A stretch of 64,000 nt of DNA from Thysanoteuthis rhombus (GCA_963457665.1 OY735203.1:5453850-5517849); one strand, 5' to 3'; counted from the first letter of the stretch, positions 34,190 to 45,842 are shown. Notes: generated by a model not told the origin, from the letters alone. A program made the numbers and translations.

Positions 34190-35510
34190 TCATGAAATAA
34201 AATTATGTCACAAATGTGGAGATAACAGTGTTCAATTACTCTCTGTTGTTTTTCCACAATTCTGGGCAGTATTTTGTTGCCTTTATTAGATTCCTTGATA
34301 TAGAAAACATAAGATTAGCATATTTAATTAAATTTCTAGGTTGACTAGAAGCCAAGATGGCATAAATTATGTATTTTACTGTGGTCGTTTTCGAAAATTC
34401 AAAATTGGCTCCATGTAGGTATCTACATAAATGGTAACATTTCAAAGATGTATAGTTTGGTCAATCTATAAAAACTTTGAATGAAAATACATGGTGTGTC
34501 TGAAATTGCGGCGTATGTATTAAATGTAAGAAATTTATATCCTAAATGTATAGTTAATGGTTTTCCATCAAGTTTCATTGCTGTTATATAACTCTTGGTA
34601 GTATTTTGAAGCCTATAATGGATTCCGGAAAAACATAGGATTAGCATATTCATTCAAGTTTCTAGGTTACTACAAGCTGAGATAGAAAAAATTGTATATT
34701 TTATTATGGCCATTTCAAAAATCTGCCTTGGTGACCATTTACATGTCGACACAAATGTCCAGAATTATTTTCTTGATTCCTCATTCTTTGATTATTCTGA
34801 AAAAGATATAATAATGAAGATATTCTACAGAAACTTTAAATGAAGATACTTGGTGAATCTGACAGTGAAAATATATATCTTATATAATGAAGTTATATCA
34901 CAAGTGTAAAGATAATTTTTCTAATTGCTTCTCTATTTATTTTCTGAAATATTCAACACTATTTTGAGGCTTGGATTTGATTCTTTGATCAAGAAAACAT
35001 GAGATTAGCATATTCAATTTCTAGACAAACAAGAAGCTGGGATAGCACAAATGATGTATTTTTTATGGTGGCTATCTTGATAATCCAAAATGGCGGCCAT
35101 GCAGTGTTCTGTGCAAATGCAAGGATTATCTTTCTGATTCCCCATGCTCTGGAGATTCAGAAAAATTATAATTTGGCTTATTTATAGAAGCTTTGAACAA
35201 AAATGCATAATGAAACTGACTAATAGTGAAAAATATACATTTTATGGAAGCTATTTTTAAAATCCAAAATGGTAGCAAATGCATAGATGAAATGAAGAGT
35301 TTGGTTAATCTACAAATGTTTTGAAAGAAAACTTATAATGAACCATGGTGCAAAACATGCATTGTACGGCAGTTATTTTGAAAATCCGTAATGTTGACCA
35401 TGCAGGTGTCTGTACAAATGCCGACATTGATGTTTGGATTCTGTAAGCTAAGAAGATCCCCAAAACTTCAAAAACTTTGTATGAAAATACACAGTGAACC
35501 TAGCTTTATG
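34190..35510 (-). repeat. Tandem array, right, inverted relative to the left array
   Basis: Three to four diverged units. 'gattagcatattcaatttct' and variants begin near 34312, 34640 and 35000 (spacings about 330-365). The block 'atccaaaatggcggccatgc' recurs near 35080, 35255 and 35380. Units are the reverse complement of those at 30440-31350. Confidence 0.75.
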
Positions 35511-35514
35511 GTTA

Positions 35515-36235
35515 AGAACTAGTGTAGGAGATAGACAACTCTCATCCCAAAGCAGGTAGTGTGGCGTCCTTAACAATGCAATACCCTCTGAAGCACAAAG
35601 AGCATGGTGTGGCATGCAGAGAATCTTGGTCAAGTACTTCATCCCAGTCTGTCTCCCAGCCATTCTGACTATGTCTTGCTGCTGGACTTGGTCTTGACTT
35701 GGACTGACAGGCACAAAAGAGTGAGACTGTTAACATGCACAATTTTCCCCCACTTTAATTCAAGTCAAGTGCATATCGTGACTAGAGAACCTGCTAGGCA
35801 TCATGGCTGCTGCACCTCTCAGATCTGAAGCTATGGTAATCTTTGATCTTTCATGATGAACATGATAATGATTTCATAAACAACAGATGAAAAAACTATA
35901 ATAGAAAGAGTTTTAGTATTACTTTGGTAGATTGGTTGGTAATTGTTTGGAATAGGTAAGATTAAACATCATGCTGATATTTTGCAGGGGAAGTAATCGA
36001 TGAACTAGCCTTAAATCATATTCATTCCAGTTAAACTTAACAAAATACAGTTTCAATTGTTCAATTTTCTACTTTCAGTTTTTCTGTGAATTTCCTAAAA
36101 ATTCTAGCCACTTTTAACCTTTGAAATGGCTAAATCAAAAATGGTGTTACCTGCTAAATTGGCATAGTGTTTATCTTCCCTATCCCAAACAATTACTGAT
36201 TGATCTTGATACATCCTAAATTAAAGTGACTAAAT
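35515..36235. other. No feature recognised
   Basis: 35530-35830 has balanced composition and small frames on both strands without a domain; it may belong to the outer end of the block just described. The remainder is AT-rich. Confidence 0.35.
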
Positions 36236-36239
36236 TGTC

Positions 36240-36560
36240 TAAAAAGTTATCCAAAAATAGATAATTTATCTGAGATAATCTTTGAAACATATATCTAGAA
36301 TTATCTACTTGCACAAGACTTGAGCATCATTGGCCTTATGACTATTGTGACCCCAAAAAGCACTTTAAAAAAAAATTAAGATGGTGACTAGTGGTATGTT
36401 CATGCAAATCTTCAAGGATGAAGCCCCAAAAATGTGACCAGGAGTGCCCTGGAGACAGACACAGGCAAACCTAGAAACAGATGACCAAAGAGAGAAAAAT
36501 CTGCAGCCCACTTGGCTGGTTGGTTGGGCCATTTGTAGGGCAATGGTGATTCAATAAATA
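36240..36560 (-). mobile_element. B-family MITE copy
   Basis: 'ttgcacaagacttgagcatc', 'gcaaatcttcaaggatgaag' and the end 'gtagggcaatggtgattca'. The left terminal repeat is missing. Confidence 0.75.
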
Positions 36561-36564
36561 ATTC

Positions 36565-37655
36565 TTAATCATCTCTATGCTCAAAAGAATAAATGTGAAA
36601 AATTCCTTGAAGAAAAGCTGGAATGCTAACATTAGTTAAAGTCTTTCATTTTGTCTCTTTCATTCTGGTAAATTTTGCCTTTTTTTCCCCCTTCTCTATT
36701 CCTTCCTCATTCCTAGTTTTCCATTTTTTGTCTTTTCTTTTCTTGATTTCTCCTCTTCTAGTTTCTTTCCTTCTTTTTTTCTCAGATTTAATATCTCAAA
36801 TTTAGTTGAAAGGTGTTTAATCACTTTAATCCCACATTTTATGACATATGACCCTTCAGTCAAGAGGATGTTCATCCAATGATTGGATGCAGAACTGTTA
36901 ATTTCAGATCATAATAAACAGTGTAGTTGCTTGTACAAAAAAAAAGTAAAAATGAGTTTCATCCCTTGAATCTCATCAGAGGAAATTTTGTTTTTGCACC
37001 AGGAATAACTGGAAATCCTGGTCTATATACTTTGAAAAAAAAAATTAAATAGAACTAGCATATGAGTTTATGATTCTATGTAAAAATTATTTCCTCAGAA
37101 TCTTATTAAACATAAATTAAATGGATAAATCTAAAAGTAAGTTTTGAATGAATAATTTTGAGACTAACTCCTAGATATTTAGATGGATCTGGGTAATTTT
37201 TGTATTAACTGTTAATCTTATGAAGCACTTGATACTGCTTCTATTTGATTGTGGAACTCCTCTGTGAATAGATTAAAAAAATAATGAAACTCTTCTATGA
37301 ACAGAATAGAAACATTGTCTTTTGAAATACCTAATTAATGGGAGGTAACTTTAATGAGTCGTTATTCCCCTTTATAGTAACATTTGATAATTTTTGTATG
37401 AATTTAAGAGTTAAAATACTCCTGGGTTACAACAGAACATTGCATTGTAGTGTATACTGGCTGTATAATCAGCAACTGGAAAGCCACTTAGTTTTCTCTT
37501 GATGGCAAAGAGCCGAGACACCACAGAATAGATAATTGATAATAAATTCATCTTCCTCTTTTTTATAGATCCATCCTCATTTACTTTCTATGACAGCAAC
37601 TATTGTATTTCAATTCATCACTGCATTACTGCATTCTGCTCCTTAGGTCTTCAAT
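36565..37655. other. No gene recognised; pyrimidine tract
   Basis: 36640-36785 is pyrimidine-rich on the + strand. The rest is AT-rich without supported features. Confidence 0.4.
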
Positions 37656-37658
37656 ATA

Positions 37659-38082
37659 AGGTTATTCTCTTGATAGAAACCGTTACATGATCAACATCAT
37701 TTGGCAGCATGCTGTGCTGAGGGTGGTCAATAAAAAAAAATGAAAAAAAAAGTGATTAATTGAAAAAATTGGACCAAAGGAGTGATCAATAAATAAATTA
37801 CTTCTCTTGCCTTGTGTTTGATAGTGATCATAAGAAAAATTCTGAATTTTTAGAAAAAAACTAAGGGATCATTTTACAATACACTTGATTGGAAATTGAA
37901 CCCCCTCTAAAAACCTATCAGGCGAAAAGTAAAAAAAAAGTTTTTCCTAGACATAATAAAGAGTGAATGTTGGAATTCTTTACCCTCTAACTCCATTGAT
38001 GATACCACTACACATGATATAGACAGCCTGACCAACTTGAAAACTGAAGAAACATATGGTGACAGTTTTTGTGATGATTTCT
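37659..38082 (+). mobile_element. A-family element, near full length
   Basis: 'aggttattctcttgatagaa' to 'gacagtttttgtgatgattt', with an extra local repeat of the 'gtgatcaataaa' block near 37740-37790. Confidence 0.85.
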
Positions 38083-38217
38083 AACCCAACCATTATTGCA
38101 TCTGAGGCTGACCTCCCTTCACCTTCCTTTTGCAGAAAGTGCATATTAGTATTTAAGATATCCTTCAATGACTTGTCAGTAATGTTTTCTATTCATCATG
38201 AGCCAACATAAATAACT

Positions 38218-39064
38218 AGAAATCAAAAACTGTCAACATAGGTTTCTTTCAATCATCAAGTTGGTCTGGCTAACTATGAATATATGTATGTGTCAGATGT
38301 ACAGGCCGGTTGGCCGACTAGTAGGTTATAACAACTAAGGGGGAGATAATTGAATGGATACTTCATTTTGAATAAAATCAAAAGAACAAGTTTGATTTTA
38401 ATGGTATCATGTTTAAAAGAAATACTATTTCAAATCAGAAGGAAACTTTCAAGCTATAAAATAACTTTTACATTTATGTGGGGTGCAAATTTAACAATTT
38501 GTAAGGGGCACATGATAATAAATACAAAATTTTGAATGAACCCGGTGGGAATTAAATTAGCACTTTGAGTCAGCTATAGGACTTTTGGCGAGTCAGGCAA
38601 GCTGAACTTGGGTTCCCTTAATGACCTTTTCCAACACAACAGGCAAGCAAACCAAGCATATTTCAGTGAAAGTGTCCTCTGAAATGTTGCGTGATTAAAA
38701 CATTATTTTTCAATTTCTTTTATTCTCAAAATTATTTTTATGCAATTGAAAAAACACAAATGACAGAAAGTGCAATTCAGATGTGTCAATTGTCCTCCGC
38801 TCAATCATTCAGGCTCAGTTATTGCCACTCAATGGATGCCAAACCCAAATACTTTTATTTTGGAGGGGGGGGGTTAGTTTGTAATGTAAGCTTATGCTAA
38901 ATTGATCCCTTATTTTGCGTCTGCAAAAATTCAGACTTTTTAGTGATTACTGCCCAACTTTAGGAGAAGAAAGTAACTTATTTATTAATCAACCCTCATC
39001 TAATCGATAATTCCCACCATGGTATGCTGCCAATAGATGTTAGTGGAGTGACTAACCAGACCTA
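38218..39064 (-). mobile_element. A-family element split by an insertion of about 530 bp
   Basis: 38218-38325 is the A 3' end in reverse ('aaaaactgtcaacataggtt', 'caagttggtctggctaac'). 38862-39064 resumes at 'aatgtaagcttatgctaaat' and runs to 'gactaaccagacct'. The A interior between the two parts is absent and about 530 unrelated bases stand in its place (38330-38860), ending in a G9 run. Either a single interrupted copy or two truncated neighbours. Confidence 0.65.
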
Positions 39065-39284
39065 TTTTCGCTAACTTTTTAAATTTGTACAAAATATATA
39101 TAAGTGTGAGTTTACAGAACTGAAACAGAAATTTCTCGAAAAAAACGAAGAATAGAAAGAATGGGTTCAAAAAGATCATTTTAATCCATTAGATGATTTC
39201 CAATGTGGTTAAGATGAAATTTTTAATGGAACTTTTTGCACCAGAATATATATATATATATATATTGTGTGTGCGTGAGTATCA

Positions 39285-39565
39285 AATAATCATAAATTGC
39301 GTAATATTATACAAAAACTCTTATTTGAAATGATCTCCCATCGTTACACAGTGAATGTATCACTCAAACTAGACAATGTAGTTAGAATAAACAATTAAAG
39401 AAAATGGAGCTGCCACAGTAATCAAACCTGCAACCAATTCCTACAACAACCCCATTTTCTTTAATTACCAAGTGATATATGAACTGTGTAACGACAGGAG
39501 ATCATTTAAAATAGGAGTTTCTGTATAATATAACGTAATTTATGATTGATTCTGTCAGATCAAAT
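39285..39565. mobile_element. Palindromic tRNA-SINE pair
   Basis: The left arm ('cataaattgcgtaatattat', 'gatctcccatcgttacacag', 'aaagaaaatggagctgcc') is inverted in the right arm ('ccccattttctttaattacc', 'tgtgtaacgacaggagatca', 'tataacgtaatttatg'). The loop near 39410-39440 holds a B-box-like remnant. Two SINE copies lie head to head. Confidence 0.75.
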
Positions 39566-39574
39566 ATATCCATC

Positions 39575-39576
39575 TC

Positions 39577-39639
<63 letters not shown>

Positions 39640-39641
39640 AA
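39575..39641. repeat. (AT)n(GT)n microsatellite
   Basis: AT run followed by GT run at the SINE tail end. Confidence 0.95.
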
Positions 39642-40001
39642 GAAAGCTTAATAGCTTTAAAATCCAGATATAAGCTAAACATTTTTTTAATACTCATGTC
39701 ATTTCATTTAATTATTTTCCAATATCTATTAACATAATTTACATAGTGAGTTTTCAGTGAATTTATGTTTTACACAGAATTAAAAATCATGGAACCCTTT
39801 GTGAATTTTTCTTGTTGGGATGATTACTTGTTTACCATGTAACTATGGCGGGGATTTGAGAAAAAGAAAAAAAAGCAATTATATTGACATGACTCCCCAG
39901 CATTTTTTGTCAAACACCACCTCAACCTATGCCATGATTTTGATATATAGCTTAATTTTATCCAGTTTCTGGCTGTGTTATAACACATGTAGTTTGTTTT
40001 A

Positions 40002-40002
40002 C

Positions 40003-40062
<60 letters not shown>
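40002..40062. repeat. (AT)n microsatellite
   Basis: Nearly pure AT run. Confidence 0.95.
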
Positions 40063-40164
40063 GTTGGGGTTGGGAAATTAAATTAATTAAAAATGTTTGT
40101 CATTGATGGGAATGTATGAAATCAAAAAGGAAAATCGTTGGATCATAGGAAACCGTTTGTAAGG

Positions 40165-40310
40165 AGTTTCCAACCACCATAGGTAAATCAACAAGTCTAC
40201 AGCTCAATGATGAAAAAAAGAGCTTTTATTTTATACAGCAAATATATTTTTCAATACAATCTCCTTCCTTGTTAATGCACTTAAGCAAATGCTTCTTCAT
40301 TAATCACATG
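40165..40310 (-). mobile_element. Mariner-like element, transposase C-terminal tail
   Basis: On the minus strand 'KHLLKCINKEGDCIEKY' precedes a stop. The pattern KCI-x-x-x-GDYVEK is the usual C-terminus of mariner transposases. Terminal DNA 'aggtaaatcaacaagtctac' follows. Nothing recognisable of the catalytic core remains upstream. Confidence 0.6.
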
Positions 40311-40625
40311 AATCTAACATAATCCAGTTGAAATATTGGATCAAAATTCAGCTAATAACTGTATTAGGCTACAGACTAATGGATTCCACCTTGTAATTTC
40401 TGTTTACAAGAAGATCTTTTGTCTCATGGGGTTTTCTGTTATTTCAAAATATAATAAAAAGGAAAGGACAAAGTTTCTGTGTAATCAAAAAAAGAGAAAG
40501 TTTTTGATTAGACAATGAAGACAGTCTCTTTTGAATGTTCGTTCAAATTTTATCTTTGTTATCCTGTTTCTTTGTTATAACTTTCTCAATTCAAAGCAGA
40601 CAAGATTTCTGTAATCACTTCATCA

Positions 40626-41215
40626 ATCAAATCACTTCAGACCCTCGGCCAAATGGGCCGCTGATTCTTCCCTCTTTGCTTGTCTGTATATAGAGATCAC
40701 CAGTCAGTACAATATATCAGGAAAATAAACAGGAGTCCGGGACATCATAGAATCCAAACTCAAATAAAACCATTAGAAAACTCAAATGGCAATGGGCTGG
40801 TCATGTTGTAAGAATGGTAGACAACCAACAGACATTACAACTCACAACATGGATCCCCAGTGTATAACTGAAGCTGCCAGAATACAAGATGCAAAGATGA
40901 ACCAGACAATGTTGGAAAGTATTGGCACTGAGTCGCTCATGATATAGGGGCCTGGAGGAAGGTCTATGTCCAACAATGGATGTTGAAAAACTGATGATGA
41001 TGATGATGCGTGGGTGTCTCTGAGTACGCTTGGTCACCTTTGCAGGAATACACTGCAAATTTGGACCAAATGCGCAAATCTTGTGCTGGTAATTTTAGAA
41101 CGGAATTTAAATGAAACATCTATTTTCTTTGGATATATTTTTTTGATAATTAGTTTTGGTACACATGCAGGCTAAGGTGATTCATTTATGTGAGATGTGG
41201 ATATATCCCTTGCTT
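40626..41215 (+). mobile_element. B-family MITE interrupted by a LINE
   Basis: 40626-40702 is the left end of B ('tcaaatcacttcagaccc', 'gctgattcttccctctttgc'). 41010-41215 resumes with 'gggtgtctctgagtacgc', 'caaatcttgtgctggtaatt' and 'gcaggctaaggtgattcatt'. The LINE fragment C9 sits between, so it is younger than this B copy. Confidence 0.75.
40706..41008 (+). mobile_element. RTE-like LINE 3' fragment nested in B (copy C9)
   Basis: 'cagtacaatatatcagga', 'gtccgggacatcatagaatc', 'caatgggctggtcatgttg' to 'gatgttgaaaaactgatg' and an uninterrupted (ATG)n tail, 5'-truncated. Confidence 0.85.
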
Positions 41216-41308
41216 TATTTACCCGGTCAGTTGGAATGAGAATAAATTCTGGTTGCTGAAAGAATTTTGTCAAAGGAAAATGAATGAATAACCGACTGAA
41301 GTGTAGAT

Positions 41309-41734
41309 TAGAAACCATCAACTAAAACTACATACATCAACACAGGTTTCCCCAGTTTTCAAGCAGGTCTGTCTGGCTATGTATCTGTTGCATGTACAAA
41401 TCACAAGAATTGGGCTACAGAGCTGAAACTTCAAACAAAAACTCCTTATTATGTCTAGAAATTTTTTAACCCCCCCTCAATTTTGTTTGTAGTTTGGGTA
41501 CAATTTATAATGAATGTTTCTGCTAAATTGGTCCTGTGTTTTGTGTCTGGTTGTGTTCATGCTTGCTTTTTGAAAAATTGGACTTGTTAGGTGGTTATTA
41601 TTGTTATTATTGTTATTGTATTGTTGTGGTTCTTCATTTATCATCCCTTTCCCCAATTCTTAATTGATCACCACCAACACAGTATGCTGTCAAAATATGT
41701 AACGATTTCGATTGAGTGACAAACCAGATCTGTT
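41309..41734 (-). mobile_element. A-family element, near full length
   Basis: 'agaaaccatcaactaaaact' to 'gtgacaaaccagatctgtt'. Around 41591-41622 a (TTATTG)n expansion replaces part of the 'gatcactgcccaac' block. Confidence 0.85.
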
Positions 41735-41799
41735 ATTATAAAAATTTTCTTTGGAAGCAATTTTTGAGTGTTATCTTCTATTTGCCCTTGAAAGAAGAT

Positions 41800-41860
41800 G
41801 GACATATCAGATCAGTGATTTTAAGACTGTGGTCCATAGACCCCAGAAGTTCCAGCAGAT
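41800..41860 (+). mobile_element. Possible hAT-type MITE end
   Basis: 'cagtgattttaagactgtgg' followed by 'tccatagaccccagaagttc' resembles the degenerate CAGTGxTTxxxAAxCT ends and 'gaccccc' phrase of hAT non-autonomous elements. The other end was not found. Confidence 0.3.
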
Positions 41861-42199
41861 AATAGCTAAGAGTTGGCTGTTTGAAATTCAAATTAATACC
41901 ATGAATTTAAAAAAAGGATTACGGAGATCTTTCTCTTCAATCCAATTTTGTGAGCTGGATTCATATGTTTCTGTATATAAAAATCAAACATAGAAACCAA
42001 CTAAGTTTTGAACATGACATGAGAATGAACAATTTTGAACCTAACATTGCGAATCCTATGGCATAGAAACAATCCATTCATTGCCCAGCCATCAAAACCG
42101 TAGTTATTTTACAGACCTGTATTATATATTAGGATCGAAATGACTGTAATACATTAGAAAAAAAAGTGGATTCAATGTATTTTTTTCAATAGTAATTCT

Positions 42200-42960
42200 T
42201 CCGTTGAGCTAATTGTTGAATAAGATTTTCAAAGGTGAACGATAGTTTAGGATGAAGGTTGGATTATGAGTATATTGGCGAGGCATATCTGACAATACAA
42301 ATTTTGGGTTGTTTAACCGTTTCGTATAATGTCACGAAAACTTGAAATACAGCGCATCCCATGCGTCCACTGTTCTTGTCAAGGTAGTTTCGGGGACCTC
42401 TCTAAAGGTTAGGGGAAATTAAGATCTAGTCAGGCATGCAACTTTTCACTGGTTCTTTAAAAATCGGAACAACTTTTTTCTCTCGGTTTGATCGATTCGG
42501 AAATGATGGGTACCTCGCCACCTTTCGTTGAACCGAGTCCTAAAGCCGTATCTTCTGCGCATGTGCAGAAAAATTTGGTTACCTCCACACTCCATCTGTT
42601 GGAAGGCGTGACGAGGTCGCAGAAAAAGTGTTTTTTTTTTTTTTTTTTAAATCTTTTTCTATGGAAATTCATATAATGATCGGATTTGTTGGAGAAAACT
42701 TTTTGAGGTTGATCAAATTTCAGGATGAACGTTTGTAAGGCATTATACCGGCATGTTAATTCTGAAGGTACAGACTTTGAGACATGGCGACAAGAAACTT
42801 TGGGAAAAGTGCACCTGTCCACAGCGACATGTAGCCAGGTACCTCTTCAGAAGGTGGAGAAAAGAATTTCGTGTCATGCTTAATTTTAGATCATTCTATT
42901 GGAAGGGATGTCGAGCTTGTATGTATTGCGAATGAGAAATAGTACAGTAAATTTCGGATT
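42200..42960. promoter_or_regulatory. CpG-richer stretch, possible promoter
   Basis: CpG dinucleotides are frequent here (about 30 in 760 bases by eye) while they are rare almost everywhere else in the window. It contains 'ctgcgcatgtgcag', a palindrome close to the NRF-1 type site found in housekeeping promoters. A T19 run lies at 42631-42650. Open frames on both strands (42457-42822 minus, 42753-42935 plus) have no domain; the minus one is partly a Lys run from the poly-T. This could be a promoter with a first exon, or an inserted CpG-containing repeat. Confidence 0.3.
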
Positions 42961-43000
42961 CAAACAAAGACATGTACCCTAACTAATTTTCTTCTTTTGA

Positions 43001-43005
<5 letters not shown>

Positions 43006-43048
<43 letters not shown>
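43006..43048. repeat. (AT)n microsatellite
   Basis: AT dinucleotide run. Confidence 0.95.
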
Positions 43049-43049
<1 letters not shown>

Positions 43050-43159
43050 CTCTTTTACCTGTCCTCATATTCGTATTGGTTTGATTAAGGCTTGTGAATC
43101 AATGTATTGTTCTCAATATTTTTATTCTTTTCCATTCGACTTTGGCGCCATTTCACTTT

Positions 43160-43235
43160 CTACGGTTCAGTGAAATTTTGTGGAGGGGTGAGCAGTACTC
43201 TAAGTGTTTTAAAATTTGCAGTATAGGCAGGTATT
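43160..43235 (+). repeat. Isolated satellite monomer fragment
   Basis: 'ttcagtgaaattttgtggag' and 'taagtgttttaaaatttgca' match the monomers of the array that starts near 43805. LINE copy C10 separates the two. Confidence 0.55.
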
Positions 43236-43261
43236 TTCAGGTAACTCACCTGGATTGTAGA

Positions 43262-43835
43262 TATGTCATCATCAATCTTTTATCGTCCGTAATTGGACAT
43301 TGACTTTCCCCAGCATTCGAATAATCTCTATCGTGGTTGTCACGGAGCCACTACTCTCTGGACTTGTATAGATTGTCACTCCATCTTGTATTCTGCCGGT
43401 CTCAGTTACGCATGCGATATATGGGGATCCCCGTGAGTCTTACGTCCATCTGTTGTCTGCCATTCTCGCAATATGACCAGCCCATTGCCATCTAATGGAT
43501 TCTATGATTTCTCTCATTCCTGTTTTTTTTTCCCTAATATATTGTGCTATCCTGTGATCTATCCATGCGAGGTCGAACATGATTCTTCCATGGACGCATT
43601 GCATGGTTCTCAGTTTGAGAGTCACTCTCTTGATTTGGTTCCATGTTTCAGCTCCATAGGTGACTATTGGGAGGATGTATTTGTTGTCTACTCTTCTTTT
43701 GAGGACTAATGGGATTATCTTGTTCTTGAAGTTTGGGCTTACCCTGCTGAAGGCTTGCCATCCTAGGGTGATTCTTCGTTTGATTTTCCCTTCCTTTGCA
43801 TTATATATCTGCAGATTCTCAATAAATTTCAAAGA
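43262..43835 (-). mobile_element. RTE-like LINE 3' fragment in satellite DNA (copy C10)
   Basis: A frame of about 130 codons (43440-43832) is intact: 'RITLGWQAFSRV', 'LPIVTYGAETWNQIKRV', 'WAGHIARMADNRWT'. The tail 'catcatcaa' is at 43262. Its relatively clean frame makes it one of the younger copies. The catalytic palm is missing. Confidence 0.85.
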
Positions 43836-44815
43836 TGGTCAATATTTTGGAGGACAGATCGAAAAACTCCTCAGTCACTTCCCCTACTTAGTAACTCTGT
43901 ATATATAACATAATATCTCCAAAAGATCTCCAAATTCAGAAAATTTAGTGGAGGGTCGGGCAATAGGCTAAGGAAGCAGTGTTTGAATTCGGGCGTGGAT
44001 CCAGGACTTCCCTAAAGTCACCCTGTGTCCTAGCTGTGTGTACACAGCTGAATAGCCTCGAAAGTTATAAATAAATTTCAGTAAACTTTTCTGACATGGT
44101 GGGCAATGGGCTTAGAAAAATGAATTTGCATTTCCTTCATCATGGATATATGTGCACTGAACAATATCTCCAAAGGTTCCCAATAAATTTCTGTGAAATT
44201 CTGAGGAAGGTAGGGCAAAGGCAGAAGGGTTCAGATTTGGGTCTAACCCAGATATTTTTGCATGTATCTTCCCTATATAGTAGCTGTATGTAGGCAATAT
44301 AATATCTCCCAAATTCTTGATGAATTTCAGTGAAATTTTGTGGAAAGCCTGGCTAAGGAAGCAGTGTTTGAATTTTTGGGTGGGTCCGGGAATTTTCCAT
44401 GGTAACCCCCCACACACTTTGTAGCTATATGTACACAGCACAATAGTTTCAAAAGTTCCAAATTTCAATGACGTTTTGTGAAAAACTGGATTCCAAGTAA
44501 TGAGAATTTACATTTTGGGGCAAATCCAGGATTTTTCAGTCATCTCGCTGCATTGTACCTATATGTACACAGCGCAATATCTCCAGAGGTTCTGAATGAA
44601 TTTCTGCAAAACTCTCTGGAAGGATTGTACAGCTACGGTAGAGGTGGAGATTGATCTAACAATTTGCATCGTTTCTCTATATACATAGCACAATATCTCC
44701 AGAAGATTGCAATGAATTTCAGCAAAATTTTTTTGCATTGGGCTAAGGGAGTGGTGTTTAAATTTGGTAATAGGATCCAAGAATTTTCCACCATCACCTC
44801 CCCAGCATCGTGGTA
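43805..44815 (+). repeat. Satellite-like tandem array, monomer about 110-140 bp
   Basis: About eight diverged monomers. The landmark 'caatatctccagaggttc' and variants starts near 43911, 44046, 44157, 44294, 44435, 44568 and 44685, followed each time by 'aatgaatttcagtgaaattt' or close forms. Other conserved phrases are 'ctaaggaagcagtgtttga' and 'gctatatgtacacagc'. Minus-strand frames here (44112-44468, 44559-44900) follow the periodicity and are not convincing genes. Confidence 0.8.
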
Positions 44816-44949
44816 TGCTTTTGGAAAGTTGTAATTTTTGCAAATCTATTAATCTAAAAACTGGAAATATTAAAAAAGTCTGTTGGAAATAATTCTCCAA
44901 AGCTAAAAGTTATTCAAAAAGACACTCTCTTTATACAAAATATATTGAC

Positions 44950-45030
44950 CAACAGAAGTCCCCCAAATGGCCAGACCAACCAGCCAAGTGGGCTACAGAT
45001 TCTTCTTTCTCTAAGTGTCCAGAAAAACAC
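44950..45030 (+). mobile_element. B-family 5' fragment
   Basis: 'ccccaaatggccagaccaac' and 'ggctacagattcttctttct' match the start of B. Confidence 0.65.
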
Positions 45031-45082
45031 ACCCTTATACCTATCTAATAGAAGAAATATGCATAAGCACATTATATCTACA

Positions 45083-45408
45083 CAGAATGGAGAGATCGCA
45101 GGACATCACAGTATATCAGGAAGAAAATGGGAGTCTGAGACATCATAGAATCTATTTGCAAACTTAAATGGCAATGGGCTGGTTATGTTGCAAGAATGGC
45201 AGACAACCAATGAAGATCACGACTTACAATATGGATCCCCGGAGACCACATGCAAAACCGAGACAGATAGAATACAGGATGGAGAGATGAACTAGACAAA
45301 CTTAGAAAATACTGGCTCCACGACACCCATGACAGAAATGTGGCGGATCCTGGGGAAGGTCCATGTCTAAGGTATAACAATGGACATTATAGACAGATGA
45401 TGATGATG
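45083..45408 (+). mobile_element. RTE-like LINE 3' fragment (copy C11)
   Basis: 'agaatggagagatcgcagga', 'caatgggctggttatgttgc' to the 'gatgatgatgg' tail. An A element begins at the next base. Confidence 0.85.
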
Positions 45409-45409
45409 G

Positions 45410-45842
45410 CACTCAATATGAACAGTCACATGACCAATGTCTTTTGGCTACATACCCTGTTGGTGGTGATCAATTAAAAAAATTGGAAAAAGGGATGATC
45501 AATGAATAGATCACTCCTCTCACTTTTTGTTTGTTGGGTAGTAATCACTAAAATATTCTGAAAACAGGCATGAACACTGCCACGCATAAACCAAGGGACC
45601 AATTAAGCATAAATTTGGATTGTGAATTGAACATCTCATTGAAAAGCTAATTTACAGGGGATCTAGAAATGAACAAAAAAAGAACATTCTCCTAGACAAA
45701 ATAAGGAGTAAACGTTCAAATTTCAAGCCCTCTACTTCTATTTGTATGGCCTGTATGGATGTCTCACTTATAGCCTACCAGCCAGATTTATTTGAAAACT
45801 GAAGAAACTGATGCTGACACTTTTGATCGGTGGTTTCTGATA
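45410..45842 (+). mobile_element. A-family element, near full length
   Basis: Starts within 'actcaatatgaacagtcaca', ends 'cacttttgatcggtggtttc'. The outermost 'aggtctggttagtc' is missing, cut exactly where the LINE tail ends. Confidence 0.85.

Noticed and set aside
42457..42822. 121-codon minus frame
   Set aside because: Contains a Lys run from a poly-T tract and no domain; likely by-product of a CpG-richer stretch.
43805..44815. CRISPR-like array
   Set aside because: Monomers are diverged and contiguous with no unique spacers; the DNA is eukaryotic.
44112..44900. Two minus frames of 113-118 codons
   Set aside because: They follow the satellite periodicity and repeat similar peptide phrases, so they are satellite translations.
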